Assembly: GCF_030915505.1 (NCBI RefSeq)
Contig: NZ_CP133265.1
Location: 558,001 to 622,000 of the forward strand
Direction of reading: 5' to 3'
Source: Neobacillus sp. OS1-2
GTDB lineage: Bacteria; Bacillota; Bacilli; Bacillales; Cytobacillaceae
DNA: 64,000 nt
Shown one piece after another: positions 8,172 to 18,691 of this stretch. How positions within the stretch are numbered: position 1 is the first letter of the stretch; each line of letters starts with the position of its first letter. The notes beneath the pieces were generated by a model that saw only the letters and a program-made list of their open reading frames with translations, was not told the DNA's origin and did no database searches. The position numbers were made by a program, and so were the translations under genes.

Positions 8172-10367
8172 TTAATTCATCAACCGGCGAACCGAATAAA
8201 TATCTGGAATTTGTTTAATTCGATCAACCACTTTACGCAAGTGACTAACATTGTGAATTGCGATCGACATAATGATTGTTGCCATTTTATTCCGATCAGA
8301 TTTACCAGTCACGGCAGAAATATTTGTTTTCGTTTCATTTACTGCTTGAAGGACTTCATTCAGGAGCCCTCTGCGATCATAGCCGCTGATTTCAATATCA
8401 ACGTTATACTCTTTTCGATCATTTAAGGAAGATTCCCACTCAACAGGGATCAACCTTGATTGGGCATCATTGGAATCAATGTTCGTACAATCGGAGCGAT
8501 GAACAGAAACACCGCGTCCTTTTGTGATAAAACCAACAATATCGTCCCCTGGAACCGGATTACAGCATCTTGACAAGCGAATTAACAGGTTATCAATCCC
8601 TTGCACGCGGACGCCAGATTCTCGTTTCTTATTAGAAGGGAATGATTTTAAATCTGAAATTACATTTGTGATGCTCGCGGACTGTTCTTGATCGCGCTTT
8701 TTGCGCCATTTCTCGGTCAATCGGTTGGCAACCTGCAATGCGGTTACTCCGTTATAACCAACTGCGGCATACATATCTTCTTCACTTGAAAAATTAAATT
8801 TATCCGCCACTTTTTTCAAATTATCCGCAGTTAAAATTTCTTTAAGGTCAAATTCCATATTACGGATTTCTTTTTCAACAAGCTCTTTCCCTTTAATCAC
8901 ATTCTCATCACGGCGCTGCTTCTTAAAGAAGGCTCGAATCTTATTTTTCGCCTGCGACGTTTGCGCGAGCTTCAGCCAATCCTGACTAGGGCCATAAGAA
9001 TGTTTGGATGTCAGTATTTCAATAATGTCGCCAGTTTTAAGTTGGTAGTCCAGCGTCACCATTTTTCCATTCACTTTCGCGCCAATAGTTTTATTCCCGA
9101 TTTCAGAGTGAATCCGATAGGCAAAATCGATCGGTACAGAACCGGAAGGCAATTCAATCACATCGCCTTTCGGTGTAAAGATAAACACCATATCGGAAAA
9201 CAGATCAATTTTCAATGATTCCATAAACTCTTCGGCATTGGCGGTATCATTTTGGAACTCGAGAATTTCCCGGAACCAGGTGAGTTTTTGCTCGAAGGTC
9301 GAGCTGTCACTGATTGTCTTTCCTTCTTTGTATGCCCAGTGGGCCGCAACCCCGAATTCAGCAATCCGGTGCATTTCATACGTCCGAATCTGCACTTCCA
9401 AAGGATCACCCTTTGGTCCAATCACAGTGGTATGCAGGGATTGATACATATTTGGCTTCGGCATGGCGATATAATCCTTAAACCGTCCCGGCATTGGCTT
9501 CCAGCAAGTATGGATGATGCCAAGGACAGCATAACAATCTTTAATACTGTTAACCACGATTCGAACAGCAAGCAAATCATAAATTTCACTGAATTGCTTA
9601 TTTTGCAGCACCATTTTTCGATAAATGCTATAAATATGTTTTGGCCGGCCAGAGAGTTCAGCTTTGATCGAAACCTCACCCATCCGTGCTTTAACCTCTA
9701 CGATAACATCCTCTAAATATTGCTCCCGCTCTGCCCGTTTCTTCTTCATTAAGTTTACAATCCGGTAATATTGCTGCGGATTTAAATACCTTAACGCAGT
9801 ATCTTCCAACTCCCATTTAATCTTAGAAATTCCAAGACGATGTGCTAAAGGTGCAAAAATTTCAATTGTCTCATTTGAAATCCGACGCTGCTTTTCTACA
9901 GGAAGATGTTTCAATGTTCGCATATTATGCAAACGGTCCGCAAGCTTAATAAGGATTACCCGGATATCCTGTGCCATTGCCACAAACATTTTCCGATGGT
10001 TTTCCGCCTGCTGCTCTTCGTGAGATTTATATTTAAATTTCCCTAACTTTGTAACCCCATCGACAAGCATGGCCACTTCGTCATTAAAAGCTTCCTCAAT
10101 ATCCTTTAAGGATATATTCGTATCTTCCACAACGTCGTGGAGAAAACCAGCAGCAACCGTCGCCGGATCCATCTCCAGGTCTGCCAAGATTCCTGCAACC
10201 TGGATGGGATGAATAATATACGGCTCTCCCGATTTTCGATATTGTTCACGATGAGCATCTTTCGCGTATTCATACGCCTTTTTGACTAATTCAACATGCT
10301 CTTCGTTCAGGTATTTTCTCGTCTTGTCGATGACTTGGTCGGCTGTTAACACTAGATCATTCGCCAT
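8172..10367 (-). CDS. relA: Bifunctional (p)ppGpp synthetase/hydrolase Rel
   Basis: Makes and degrades the stringent-response alarmone (p)ppGpp in response to starved ribosomes. Domains in order: HD hydrolase (about 30-180, with [11 protein letters not shown]), RelA/SpoT synthetase (about 220-345, with [11 protein letters not shown]), TGS (about 390-450), a helical and zinc-finger region with [13 protein letters not shown], and a C-terminal ACT domain (about 655-731). 731 residues is the normal length of a long Rel protein. Both active sites look intact, as expected for the only long Rel in Firmicutes. Followed by dtd and preceded by apt and recJ. Confidence 0.98.
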   Translation of the reverse strand: MANDLVLTADQVIDKTRKYLNEEHVELVKKAYEYAKDAHREQYRKSGEPYIIHPIQVAGILADLEMDPATVAAGFLHDVVEDTNISLKDIEEAFNDEVAMLVDGVTKLGKFKYKSHEEQQAENHRKMFVAMAQDIRVILIKLADRLHNMRTLKHLPVEKQRRISNETIEIFAPLAHRLGISKIKWELEDTALRYLNPQQYYRIVNLMKKKRAEREQYLEDVIVEVKARMGEVSIKAELSGRPKHIYSIYRKMVLQNKQFSEIYDLLAVRIVVNSIKDCYAVLGIIHTCWKPMPGRFKDYIAMPKPNMYQSLHTTVIGPKGDPLEVQIRTYEMHRIAEFGVAAHWAYKEGKTISDSSTFEQKLTWFREILEFQNDTANAEEFMESLKIDLFSDMVFIFTPKGDVIELPSGSVPIDFAYRIHSEIGNKTIGAKVNGKMVTLDYQLKTGDIIEILTSKHSYGPSQDWLKLAQTSQAKNKIRAFFKKQRRDENVIKGKELVEKEIRNMEFDLKEILTADNLKKVADKFNFSSEEDMYAAVGYNGVTALQVANRLTEKWRKKRDQEQSASITNVISDLKSFPSNKKRESGVRVQGIDNLLIRLSRCCNPVPGDDIVGFITKGRGVSVHRSDCTNIDSNDAQSRLIPVEWESSLNDRKEYNVDIEISGYDRRGLLNEVLQAVNETKTNISAVTGKSDRNKMATIIMSIAIHNVSHLRKVVDRIKQIPDIYSVRRLMN

Positions 10368-10554
10368 GAAATCACCTTTATTTTCATCTTAATTTTATTT
10401 ATATAAATGTTATCGGTAAACAAATCGTTCCTAATTTAGAATGATTGTATCTATTATCGAAAAAAAAAGCCCAGATGTAAAGAGATTGGGTAGCTTTTTC
10501 TGCAAATTATGAAAAAAAGAGTCGAAAAACCTTACCCTGCATCTCAAATTATAT

Positions 10555-10583
10555 AAAGAGAGCACTCGCTTTGAGTGCCCTCG
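10555..10583 (-). terminator. Terminator after apt
   Basis: Minus strand hairpin GGGCACTC-AAAG-CGAGTGC, followed by a moderately T-rich stretch. A second, weaker hairpin with a run of nine T follows at about 10468-10497 before relA. The 220-base gap between apt and relA otherwise shows only AT-rich, probably promoter, sequence. Confidence 0.65.
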
Positions 10584-10590
10584 GTAACTT

Positions 10591-11103
10591 TTAATAGTGC
10601 ATCAATGTTAAAACATCATAGCCGTCTAGCTTTTTACGACCATCTAAATAACTTAACTCAACTAAGAAAGCGATCCCAGCGACAACACCGCCAAGTTGCT
10701 CCACTAATTGAATGGTTGCTTCAATCGTCCCGCCAGTTGCTAACAAGTCATCGGTAATTAACACACGCTGACCGGGTTGAATCGCATCTTTATGAATAGT
10801 TAGAATATCTTTTCCATATTCTAGACCATAGCCTACCTTGATGGTTTCCCTTGGAAGTTTCCCCTCTTTACGAACAGGAGCAAAACCTACTCCAAGCGAA
10901 TAGGCAACAGGACAGCCGATAATAAATCCACGTGCCTCCGGACCAACGATAATATCAATTTCTCTCTCTTTTGCATACGAAACTATTTTGTCTGTTGCAT
11001 ATTTATAGGCTTCACCATTATTCATTAGCGGGGTGATATCCTTAAATTTAATTCCTGGCTTCGGCCAATCGGGTACGATTGTAATAAATTGCTTTAAATC
11101 CAT
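10591..11103 (-). CDS. apt: Adenine phosphoribosyltransferase
   Basis: Salvages adenine to AMP with PRPP. The 170-residue protein has the PRPP-binding signature [13 protein letters not shown] and the family segments [17 protein letters not shown] and [11 protein letters not shown]. Length matches the family. Its first ten bases overlap the end of recJ, so the two genes are co-transcribed and probably translationally coupled. The same recJ-apt-relA order is found in B. subtilis. Confidence 0.98.
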   Translation of the reverse strand: MDLKQFITIVPDWPKPGIKFKDITPLMNNGEAYKYATDKIVSYAKEREIDIIVGPEARGFIIGCPVAYSLGVGFAPVRKEGKLPRETIKVGYGLEYGKDILTIHKDAIQPGQRVLITDDLLATGGTIEATIQLVEQLGGVVAGIAFLVELSYLDGRKKLDGYDVLTLMHY

Positions 11104-13457
11104 TCTGTAATTGCCTCCTCAGTCTCAACTGACTCCTGAATAACTTGATCGAACCAGCCTTTTAATTCTTGAAAGGAAGAGAACAATAAATCCCTTTCAA
11201 GTGCATATTGACTCTTTTTGGTTTGATAGGTAATCGAATCAGCTAAATCACGCTTCTGCGCTCCTGTTTTCAATGTTATAAATCCATTATTTATTGTAAC
11301 AAAATCCAATTCAGAAAACACCTTTGACATAAAATAAAGGGTTTCTTGTGACCAGCCGCGGTGCTTGGCAATGACATCTCCATGTCGTTTTAAATCAATT
11401 GGGCCATTTTTCTTTAGATACCCATAGTACCATTTAAAATGTTCACGAGTTGGTACCGTGCTGAAAAAATCACTGGATTCTTTGTAAAAATAAGCATAAA
11501 TCCTTGATGGCTGTCTTCCCTCAAATAAAACTTTTAAGATCTCCTTTGATGGTGGAAAATCGACTAATGCGATATTCGCCCTATACCCATCAAATGCCTT
11601 TGCATCGTCAAGATTTTGAATGAGAATTGACTCTGCTTTCAAATCGGCATTTATGTTATCAAAATGGTCTTTATTGAAAAGGATGAATTTCCTGTTTTCA
11701 ACGGGAACAGTGTGTGCCATGCTATTGATTCGCTTCTGGCCTCGATAATCAAATAACTGCCATGATTCAACCATCAAATCATGGATAAAAATTTGTGGTT
11801 TACGTATATTGTTCCATTCATTAATCGATAATTCTCCGATTAATGAAATTTGTGATACAGGTGAAATTTGGTCAGCCAATGCACCCAAACCAAACCCTAC
11901 CCCATCAAGGTTTGCACTACCATCATTTACAATTACCTTTAAGTGCTTCTGCTCATTGCCAATCTTTCTCATATTGGCAAGATCGACATTTTTTATTAAA
12001 ACTTTTGGTTTAGGGTTGTCCATTCCAAAAGGAGAAAGCAAATTTAATTCTTCAAGTGCAGATAAATGAATATTTTCAAGCAGAACTTCTTCATCAAGAT
12101 AGGTAACGGGAATAAAATCCTCCGCTGTTAACTGCTCTTCCGCGAGCAGATTTAATCTTGTACGCAGCTCGGCAACATCTTCTAGCTTTAATGTCATTCC
12201 TGCAGCCATTGAGTGCCCGCCAAAGTGGGGGAGTAATTCCCGGCAAGTGGATAGATTTTTAAATAAATCAAAGCCGGCAATACTCCGTGCCGAGCCCTTT
12301 GCTACTCCTTTTTCCGGATCAATATTCAATACAATCGTCGGCCGATAGTATTTTTCCACAAGCTTGGAGGCAACGATCCCAATAACACCGGCATTCCAGC
12401 CTTCCTTACCGATAACGAGGACCTTATTGGAGGTTGTTGGAAAGTTCTTTTCCACCTCCTCAATGGCTTCTTCGGTAATGGTATTAACAATGGCTTGCCT
12501 CGTTTTATTTAAAGCGTCCATTTCTTCCGCAAGTTGTTGTGCCTCTTCTGGGTCTTCAGTCAAAATCAGTTGAACGGCTAAATCGGCATCTTCTAATCTA
12601 CCGACTGCATTAATCCTTGGTGCAAGCGTAAAGCCAATGGTTTCTTCATTGATTCCCATCGGATCGACCCCTGCCAATTTAAGAATCGCTTTAAGTCCAA
12701 TATTTTGTGAAGCCTTCAGATTTTCAAGACCTTTTTTGGCTATTAGGCGGTTTTCATCTTTTAATGATACTAAATCCGCTATCGTCCCAATAACGGCAAT
12801 TTCAAACAAATGCTCAGGAACTTTTCCGTAAAGAGCTTGAGCTAATTTAAAAGCAACCCCTACACCTGCAAGCTCCCGAAATGGATAGATACTTTCGGGA
12901 TGTTTTGGGTGAATAATGGCAAGCGCAACAGGCAAAACCGGCCCAGGTTCATGATGGTCGGTAATGATGAGATCAATTCCCAGTTCTTTCGCAATGGCGG
13001 CTTCGTGAACGGCTGATATTCCAGTATCCACGGTAATAATCAACTTTATTCCATTTTCCGCTGCTTGCCTGAATGCTGCTTCATTGGGGCCATATCCTTC
13101 TGTAAAGCGATTCGGGATGTAAAAATCGACATTGGCACCCAGATCACGAAGTGTGATCATCAATACCGATGTACTGCTTACACCGTCAGCATCATAATCA
13201 CCATAAATAAGAATCGGTTCATGTGCTTCAATCGCTTCACGTATTCTATCAACGGCAAGATCCATCCCTTTTAGTAGGTAAGGGTCATGGAATCCATCTT
13301 TTCCAAATAAAAAATACCGTGCAGATTCTACGGTATCCAAGCCGCGATTGACAAGCAATGACGCAACTAAAGGTGTTATTTTCAATTCATTTGCCAGCAT
13401 ATTGACTAGATTGTCATCAGTACTGCGAACAATCCATCTTGTTTTCGACTGTAACAT
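11094..13457 (-). CDS. recJ: Single-stranded-DNA exonuclease RecJ
   Basis: 5'-3' exonuclease acting in recombination and mismatch repair. The DHH-family motifs are visible: [11 protein letters not shown] (motif I region), [15 protein letters not shown] (DHH motif) and the DHHA1 domain with [17 protein letters not shown] and GGHSMAAGM. An OB-fold and a Firmicute-type C-terminal extension follow, giving 787 residues. I start at the ATG at 13457 because GAGGGG lies 10 bases upstream; an in-frame GTG four codons earlier has no space for a ribosome site. A good promoter lies upstream, so this operon (recJ-apt) does not rely on secDF. Confidence 0.95.
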   Translation of the reverse strand: MLQSKTRWIVRSTDDNLVNMLANELKITPLVASLLVNRGLDTVESARYFLFGKDGFHDPYLLKGMDLAVDRIREAIEAHEPILIYGDYDADGVSSTSVLMITLRDLGANVDFYIPNRFTEGYGPNEAAFRQAAENGIKLIITVDTGISAVHEAAIAKELGIDLIITDHHEPGPVLPVALAIIHPKHPESIYPFRELAGVGVAFKLAQALYGKVPEHLFEIAVIGTIADLVSLKDENRLIAKKGLENLKASQNIGLKAILKLAGVDPMGINEETIGFTLAPRINAVGRLEDADLAVQLILTEDPEEAQQLAEEMDALNKTRQAIVNTITEEAIEEVEKNFPTTSNKVLVIGKEGWNAGVIGIVASKLVEKYYRPTIVLNIDPEKGVAKGSARSIAGFDLFKNLSTCRELLPHFGGHSMAAGMTLKLEDVAELRTRLNLLAEEQLTAEDFIPVTYLDEEVLLENIHLSALEELNLLSPFGMDNPKPKVLIKNVDLANMRKIGNEQKHLKVIVNDGSANLDGVGFGLGALADQISPVSQISLIGELSINEWNNIRKPQIFIHDLMVESWQLFDYRGQKRINSMAHTVPVENRKFILFNKDHFDNINADLKAESILIQNLDDAKAFDGYRANIALVDFPPSKEILKVLFEGRQPSRIYAYFYKESSDFFSTVPTREHFKWYYGYLKKNGPIDLKRHGDVIAKHRGWSQETLYFMSKVFSELDFVTINNGFITLKTGAQKRDLADSITYQTKKSQYALERDLLFSSFQELKGWFDQVIQESVETEEAITEWI

Positions 13458-13484
13458 TTGTTTGTACACCCCTCAGACTTATTT

Positions 13485-13513
13485 ATTATACAGGAGCAAT
13501 AAACGTCTTTCAA
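13485..13513 (-). promoter_or_regulatory. Sigma-A promoter of recJ-apt
   Basis: Minus strand TTGAAA (13513-13508), 17-base spacer, TATAAT (13490-13485), 28 bases before the recJ ATG. The group II intron ends only nine bases upstream of the -35 box, so the promoter is intact. Confidence 0.8.
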
Positions 13514-13521
13514 TAAATAAA

Positions 13522-15692
13522 GTAGGGAAACCTCTTTCGAGGCTTCCCCCTTATCAAACCGTACGTGCCCTATTAAGGCATACGGCTTACCAATGTGTTA
13601 CAAATGGTCAATACGTTGCCAATCTTTGAGCATATTTCATTTTGCGGACACGGTCAGGAGTATAATACTCTTGACCCTTTTCTTTTGCCTTTAGGATTCG
13701 TCTTTCCTGTTCTTTCTTTTGCTTTTCTTTCATTCGAAGAATGTAACTTTCTAGAGAAAAGCCATATATCTTGTGGTAGTAATACCAGTATGAAGGGATA
13801 AGTCCAATAATAGCAAAGAACTCATTATTCCATTTTGTTTTCATCGCATGACCTTTTCTTTGGCTAGGGTGTTTGTGAATCATGGCTACTCTTAACCTTT
13901 GTCGAATATAGCCATCTATCGCAAGTAGTTCTTTCCCAAATGCTTTAAAGAAGCATGAACTGTTAAATCCGTGTTCTTCATTTGCCTTAATTGCTTTATA
14001 AATATTGAGAAAATAGTTTACTTTTCCTCGAATCACTGGGTTAACATACTCAATCCACTTTTCCTTACTCAGAGTGAGTGTTTTCTTCGTCTTGACTTTG
14101 ATTTTCTGGCGAAAATCATTCCAAGTTGATTCTTTCGGTTTAGCTATATAGTATGGCTTACCATCCTTCTTGCGTTTTCTCCAGTGTTCGAAAGTGAATC
14201 CCATAAAGTCAAAGTCATCATCATCGAAGTTTACAAATTTTGTTTTCTCCGTTGCAAGTTCCAACCCAAGTTCGGCTAATTTCCTTTTCGTAATATCTGC
14301 CGCTCTCTTTATGTCTTCTTTGGTTTTTGCGAATAACAAAAAGTCATCGGCGAATCTTACAAAACGAATATTGTTTTCAGCCCAGATCCAATCAAGCTCA
14401 TTTAAATATACGTTCGCTAGTAACGGAGAAATAACCCCTCCTTGCGGAGTGCCGGTATCTGTTGAGTGAAATTTACCTTCTTCCATATAACCAGCTTTTA
14501 GCCACAACCAAATCATATCTAACACTGTACCATCTGCGATGTATTTATTTAATACTCTCATCAGCTTCTTATGTGGGATATTATCGAAAAAGCCTTTAAT
14601 ATCTGCATCGAAGATGTAATTATATCCTTGTTCGATATTCGCCATGATTATTTGCAGGACACGTTCTGCACCAACATTTGGTCTGTATCCACATGACCAT
14701 TTGTGAAAGATATCCCTTTCGAATTTCGGCTGAAGTACATTTACTATTGCCTGTTGGACAATTCTATCTTCAATATTCGGAATGCCTAAGGGTCGCTTTT
14801 TGCCATTTTTCTTAGGAATATAATGTCTTCTTACTGGTGACGGCTTATACTCTTTATTTCTCAGTCTCTGTAGAAGCGAGTCCAGATTTTCATCTAAGTG
14901 ATATCTATAGCTGTCAATTGTTTCGCCATCAATACCACCTGACCCGTTGTTGGCTTCTACCTTTTCCCAAGCAGCTTTTAGCCTTCTGTCGAAAAGTATT
15001 TGTCCATAAATACTATGCCATTTGAATTTTAACGTATGATTCATTACATATTCCGCACCCTTCATTGTGTACATTCAGTTCGTTTATACCGAGGTATCGT
15101 TTTCTGTTAACATTACACATCTTTACAGATGTGGAGCCACAAGGTCGTTCCCCTTCCGTTCATGCATGGTTTAGTCCATACACTACTTCCGTACTATGAG
15201 AACGTCTGACTTCTCCATTCACATCTAGCATTTCGGATTACCCTTATAGGTAGATGTCCCTTTGGGTTGGAATGGAGACCTCACGGGGTCATCGCACCTT
15301 CCTTCTAAACATACCCAGCACCATCACTTGATAAATTGCCTCTATCCGGCTGATTCATTGGTATAGAGACCACTAATGTTATAGTGGGCTTCCCATTATA
15401 TTCGCATAGTCGCCAACTTACCCTGCCGCCGTGCTTCACACTTATTGCATTTGGGTCTGCTTATCCGACTGCGGGTCTCTCGATTGTCCGCATCTCCTTC
15501 AGACATCACCTCACGGTGATGCCCTAGATTAGTCTTCACTAGTTGTATCAGCACTCTAGTGGAAGGATTTTCACCTTCGGGAAAACGAGTCTTCTAGGAT
15601 TCGGGAGCCGTGTTTATCGCAATAACGTACTCCAACCTTTAACAACTCATTCAGTGCAGTTCTACTGCACAAGGTACGACTGCCTGTCGCAC
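13522..15692 (-). mobile_element. Group II intron (bacterial class C-like) with its maturase gene
   Basis: On the minus strand the intron begins with GTGCGACAGG at 15692, the standard 5' GUGYG signature. A domain V hairpin is clear at about 13556-13589 (GCCGTATGCC...GGGCACGTACGG), followed by a domain VI hairpin (GGGGGAAGCCTC/GAGGTTTCCC) ending in CTAC at 13522. The 600 bases before the maturase frame are the structured domains I-III. It sits a few bases downstream of the secDF terminator hairpin, the classical target of class C introns. All parts look intact. The 3' end is set from the AY rule and may be off by one or two bases. Confidence 0.9.
13608..15044 (-). CDS. ltrA: Group II intron reverse transcriptase/maturase
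   Basis: Helps the intron RNA to splice and copies it into new DNA sites. Reverse-transcriptase blocks are visible: PLGIPNIEDRIVQQAI, FDADIKGFFDNI, TGTPQGGVISPLLANVYL and the catalytic block FVRFADDFLLF, where the usual YADD is FADD. A GIIM maturase (thumb/X) domain follows with GKVNYFLNIYKA. There is no C-terminal H-N-H endonuclease, as in class C introns, so mobility would use terminator-associated single-stranded sites. I start at the ATG at 15044 behind GAAGGG; two in-frame ATGs lie up to ten codons upstream, so the true start is uncertain. Confidence 0.93.
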   Translation of the reverse strand: MNHTLKFKWHSIYGQILFDRRLKAAWEKVEANNGSGGIDGETIDSYRYHLDENLDSLLQRLRNKEYKPSPVRRHYIPKKNGKKRPLGIPNIEDRIVQQAIVNVLQPKFERDIFHKWSCGYRPNVGAERVLQIIMANIEQGYNYIFDADIKGFFDNIPHKKLMRVLNKYIADGTVLDMIWLWLKAGYMEEGKFHSTDTGTPQGGVISPLLANVYLNELDWIWAENNIRFVRFADDFLLFAKTKEDIKRAADITKRKLAELGLELATEKTKFVNFDDDDFDFMGFTFEHWRKRKKDGKPYYIAKPKESTWNDFRQKIKVKTKKTLTLSKEKWIEYVNPVIRGKVNYFLNIYKAIKANEEHGFNSSCFFKAFGKELLAIDGYIRQRLRVAMIHKHPSQRKGHAMKTKWNNEFFAIIGLIPSYWYYYHKIYGFSLESYILRMKEKQKKEQERRILKAKEKGQEYYTPDRVRKMKYAQRLATY

Positions 15693-15697
15693 AAAGA

Positions 15698-15722
15698 AAA
15701 ACCGCAGAGGATCTGCGGTTAA
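15698..15722 (-). terminator. Terminator of secDF
   Basis: Minus strand AACCGCAGA-TCC-TCTGCGGTT followed by TTTTCTTTGT. The group II intron starts directly after this T-tract. Confidence 0.8.
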
Positions 15723-15733
15723 AAAATTAGTGT

Positions 15734-15840
15734 TCAGCTACAGCGCCTAGGGGCTCGGGGTCATAAGCCAATCAGTCAAGAAGGTTAAAGTACAACCTTC
15801 TCGCCCTCGTCTTATGCCTGTCGCCCCTGAGCAAGGCGCT
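15734..15840. repeat. Dispersed intergenic palindrome (copy B)
   Basis: A long imperfect hairpin with nested pairs GCGCCT/AGGCGC, AGGGGC/GCCCCT, CATAAG/CTTATG and AGAAGGTT/AACCTTCT. Its outer end, CAGCTACAGCGCCTAG, resembles the dispersed Bacillus repeat that begins TGTCCAGCTCCAGCGCCTAG. It lies between the secDF stop and the secDF terminator, so it will be transcribed. Confidence 0.65.
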
Positions 15841-15851
15841 TCCGCATTTCG

Positions 15852-18116
15852 TTACACTTGTGGCTGATCTGAGTATTTTCTTTTCTCTTTGACCGTTTTA
15901 ATGACGCCTTTCTTTTTAAGCTCGCGTGTTTTCATCACATACCATAGCGGGCCTGCAATACAGATGGAGGAATAAACACCTACCATCAAGCCGACAAACA
16001 AGGCAATGGAGAAATTACGAATCGATTCGCTGCCAAAGATAATTAAGGCAACAACTGTTATTAAAACCGTTAACACTGTATTTAAAGAACGGGTTAATGT
16101 TTGGCGGATACTTGTATTTAATACATCCGCAATATCTTCTTTCGTTTTAAGACGCTTCTTCTTATGCATGTTCTCGCGCATTCGGTCGAATGTAACGATG
16201 GTGTCATTAATGGAATAACCGACAATCGTTAAGACTGCTGCAATAAACGTAAGGTCTACTTCAAGTCTTGTGAGACTGAAAAAGGCTACCATAAAGAAGG
16301 CATCGTGCAGCAAGGATATAATTGCGGCAATCGCCATTGATAATTCAAAACGGAAACTGACATAAATAATAATCCCAATTGAAGCAATTAATAGTGCCTT
16401 AAATGCATTTTTTGCTAATTCCTTCCCCACTGTCGGGGAAACGGTACTAACATTTGGCTCTGAACCAAATTCCTTTTTAAAATCTGCCTTTAATTTAGCA
16501 ATTTCCTTTTTCGAAAGAACATCAACGAAGCGTGCGGACGCTCGGTTCTTATTATCACCAGATAAGACAATGTCGTCTGTATCCAAATGATGTTCAGTAA
16601 AAGCAGCTTTTACTTGTTCAGTTGTCAATGGTGTATTTGATAATACTTCGACACGTGTTCCCTTAGTGAAATCAATTGCCAGGTTTAAACGTAATACGAT
16701 TAACACAATTAATCCAGCTACGAGGAGAACCCCTGATATCCCAAAGAATGTCTTTCTATGTTTCACAAAATCAAGCTTGTCAAAACGAGTTGGGAGGTCT
16801 AATGTATCAAAATTTTCAGCAATGTTGTGAATCTTCGACTGCTTCACACCGAACCAGCCTGGCTTTTTATTTAGAAATCCACTATGAACCCATAGTCCCA
16901 ATAATAGCCGTGACCCGTAAACAGCAGTTAAAAAGCTCATTAAGATACTGATAATTAACATCGTCGCAAACCCTTTTACAGAGCTTGTCCCGTAGAAGAA
17001 AAGCACACCCGCAGTAAGGATGGTTGTTAAGTTAGAGTCAAGAATCGATGTAAAGGCATTCTTCTCACCGGCCTGGAAGGCTGATTTTATCGATTTACCA
17101 ACCTTTAGTTCCTCTCGAATCCGTTCATAGGTAATGATGTTGGCATCGACAGCCATACCGACCCCGAGAATAATCGCGGCGATTCCCGGCAACGTCAGGA
17201 CCCCATTCATCCAATCGAAAATTAATAAAACTAAATAAATATAGATCGATAGCGTAACAGTAGCAATAAATCCAGGAAAACGATAATAGAAAAGCATAAA
17301 TAAATAAATGACGGCAACACCGATAATACCAGCCAAGATTGTTTCATTTAATGCCTGTGCCCCGAATTTAGCTCCCACAGATGTAGAGTATACTTCCTTA
17401 AGCTTTACCGGTAACGAACCAGCATTTAAAAGGGAAGCCAAGGTCTGAGCTTCTTGCGCTGTAAAGCTTCCGACAATGGAAACGGTATTCTGATTAAAAA
17501 TTTGATTTACGGTTGGAGCCAATAAATATTTTGGCTCCGGTTTACTTATTTCACTTTTAAAGGAGTCTTTTCCTTCTTCAAAATCAAGCCAAATAACAAG
17601 TAAATTGTTTGGTCTCATATTCATAATTTCTTCTGAAACTTTACGGAACTTATCAGCACTCTTTAATGTTAAGGAAACACTTGGTGCGCCATTTTCATCA
17701 AAGGTTTGCTTCGCTCCACCTTGCTTTAAGTCCGTGCCATCCATCTTGAGCTTGTCATTGGCGTCACGGAACGTTAAGTTAGCCTGTGTGGATAAGATTT
17801 CGCGGGCCTTATTCTGATCTTTAACCCCTGCAAGCTGTACACGAATCCTGTTATTCCCCTCGATTTGGATGTTCGGCTCACTTACGCCGAGGACGTTAAT
17901 CCGCTTATCAAGGGCTTCGGCTGTACTTGCCAAAACATCTTTGTCAATCTTTTGACCCTTTTTCGCTGGCTTAACCTCGTACAATACCTCAAATCCGCCT
18001 TGAAGGTCTAGACCAAGCTTAATATTGTTTAAAATGTTTTTAGCTGTTGCTCCCATTGTGCTCCCAACAATTAGGATCACAAGTAAGAAAGCAATAATTC
18101 GACTGCGCTTTACCAT
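15852..18116 (-). CDS. secDF: Protein translocase subunit SecDF (fused)
   Basis: Membrane partner of SecYEG that uses the proton gradient to help pull exported proteins out. The 754-residue protein is a fusion, usual in Bacillus: SecD half (TM1 at about 8-27, the periplasmic-type P1 region with LDLQGGFEVLYEV, then five TM segments around 260-430 with GIAAIILGVGMAVDANIITYERIREE) and SecF half (from about 450, with AIDFTKGTRVEV and TIVGYSINDTIVTFDRMREN). Both halves keep the conserved aspartate in their membrane motifs. Preceded by a strong promoter and followed by its own terminator. Confidence 0.98.
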   Translation of the reverse strand: MVKRSRIIAFLLVILIVGSTMGATAKNILNNIKLGLDLQGGFEVLYEVKPAKKGQKIDKDVLASTAEALDKRINVLGVSEPNIQIEGNNRIRVQLAGVKDQNKAREILSTQANLTFRDANDKLKMDGTDLKQGGAKQTFDENGAPSVSLTLKSADKFRKVSEEIMNMRPNNLLVIWLDFEEGKDSFKSEISKPEPKYLLAPTVNQIFNQNTVSIVGSFTAQEAQTLASLLNAGSLPVKLKEVYSTSVGAKFGAQALNETILAGIIGVAVIYLFMLFYYRFPGFIATVTLSIYIYLVLLIFDWMNGVLTLPGIAAIILGVGMAVDANIITYERIREELKVGKSIKSAFQAGEKNAFTSILDSNLTTILTAGVLFFYGTSSVKGFATMLIISILMSFLTAVYGSRLLLGLWVHSGFLNKKPGWFGVKQSKIHNIAENFDTLDLPTRFDKLDFVKHRKTFFGISGVLLVAGLIVLIVLRLNLAIDFTKGTRVEVLSNTPLTTEQVKAAFTEHHLDTDDIVLSGDNKNRASARFVDVLSKKEIAKLKADFKKEFGSEPNVSTVSPTVGKELAKNAFKALLIASIGIIIYVSFRFELSMAIAAIISLLHDAFFMVAFFSLTRLEVDLTFIAAVLTIVGYSINDTIVTFDRMRENMHKKKRLKTKEDIADVLNTSIRQTLTRSLNTVLTVLITVVALIIFGSESIRNFSIALFVGLMVGVYSSICIAGPLWYVMKTRELKKKGVIKTVKEKRKYSDQPQV

Positions 18117-18202
18117 TATGTATTGTTCCTCCTTAGTGCCTGTGCAATTGCACTGTTACATCCTTAGCCATATTGTAAAAATAACGAAAAGTCACTGCTT
18201 CC

Positions 18203-18231
18203 ATTATGGAATAAGTAGGAATAGCTGTCAA
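18203..18231 (-). promoter_or_regulatory. Sigma-A promoter of secDF
   Basis: Minus strand TTGACA (18231-18226), 17-base spacer, CATAAT (18208-18203), lying between comN and secDF about 85 bases before the start codon. A perfect GTGCAATTGCAC palindrome lies in the leader. Confidence 0.75.
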
Positions 18232-18248
18232 TTTGAAAAATGATGGTA

Positions 18249-18545
18249 TTATTTCAATAACTCTTTTAATTCCGCTTCATCCTCCATCGAGAACTCCGCA
18301 GTTTTATATGCCTCAATCGTTGCAAAGCTGATGTAATCACTTGCCTTTACAGAAAGAATTTCTTGAATCAATTGGTAAAGCAGCTTTTCATCATTTTCTT
18401 TTTTCCACTTTTTCTTCACCAGGTACTCCCAAAACTCCTTTTCAGTTACAGAATCAATCCCTAGCAATCGAAATTCCGCAAGTTTACTTGCACATGCCGG
18501 TTGTACTTGGGTGCGAAAATGTTCGTATTTGTTGCTATTACCCAT
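18249..18545 (-). CDS. comN: Post-transcriptional regulator ComN
   Basis: Small cytosolic protein of the family represented by B. subtilis ComN (YrzD), which affects comE mRNA accumulation in competence. The start at 18545 gives 98 residues (MGNSNKYEHFRTQVQP) and has AGGAGG eight bases upstream; the longer open frame has no better ribosome site. The sequence is helical and charged, with the family segment FWEYLVKKKWKKENDEKLLY. The position next to secDF and spoVB is the same as in B. subtilis. Confidence 0.88.
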   Translation of the reverse strand: MGNSNKYEHFRTQVQPACASKLAEFRLLGIDSVTEKEFWEYLVKKKWKKENDEKLLYQLIQEILSVKASDYISFATIEAYKTAEFSMEDEAELKELLK

Positions 18546-18691
18546 CCTATTTTCCTCCTCAGGGGCCATCTGCTATTCCTAATGAATGGACCTATTGCAA
18601 AAAGCTTTACCTACTTGTCATGCTTTGTCCACTATTAGGCATATAGTTAATTGTAAATGAATTCTTCTTTTTTGAGAAGGTGGGAAACTGC

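Noticed and set aside
13608..15044. The intron-encoded protein as a retron or diversity-generating reverse transcriptase
   Set aside because: The GIIM maturase domain and the flanking GTGCG, domain V and domain VI elements identify a group II intron.
6211..15692. A prophage or larger genomic island joining the IS and the intron
   Set aside because: All genes between the two elements are standard housekeeping genes in conserved order; there are no phage genes, integrase or attachment sites.
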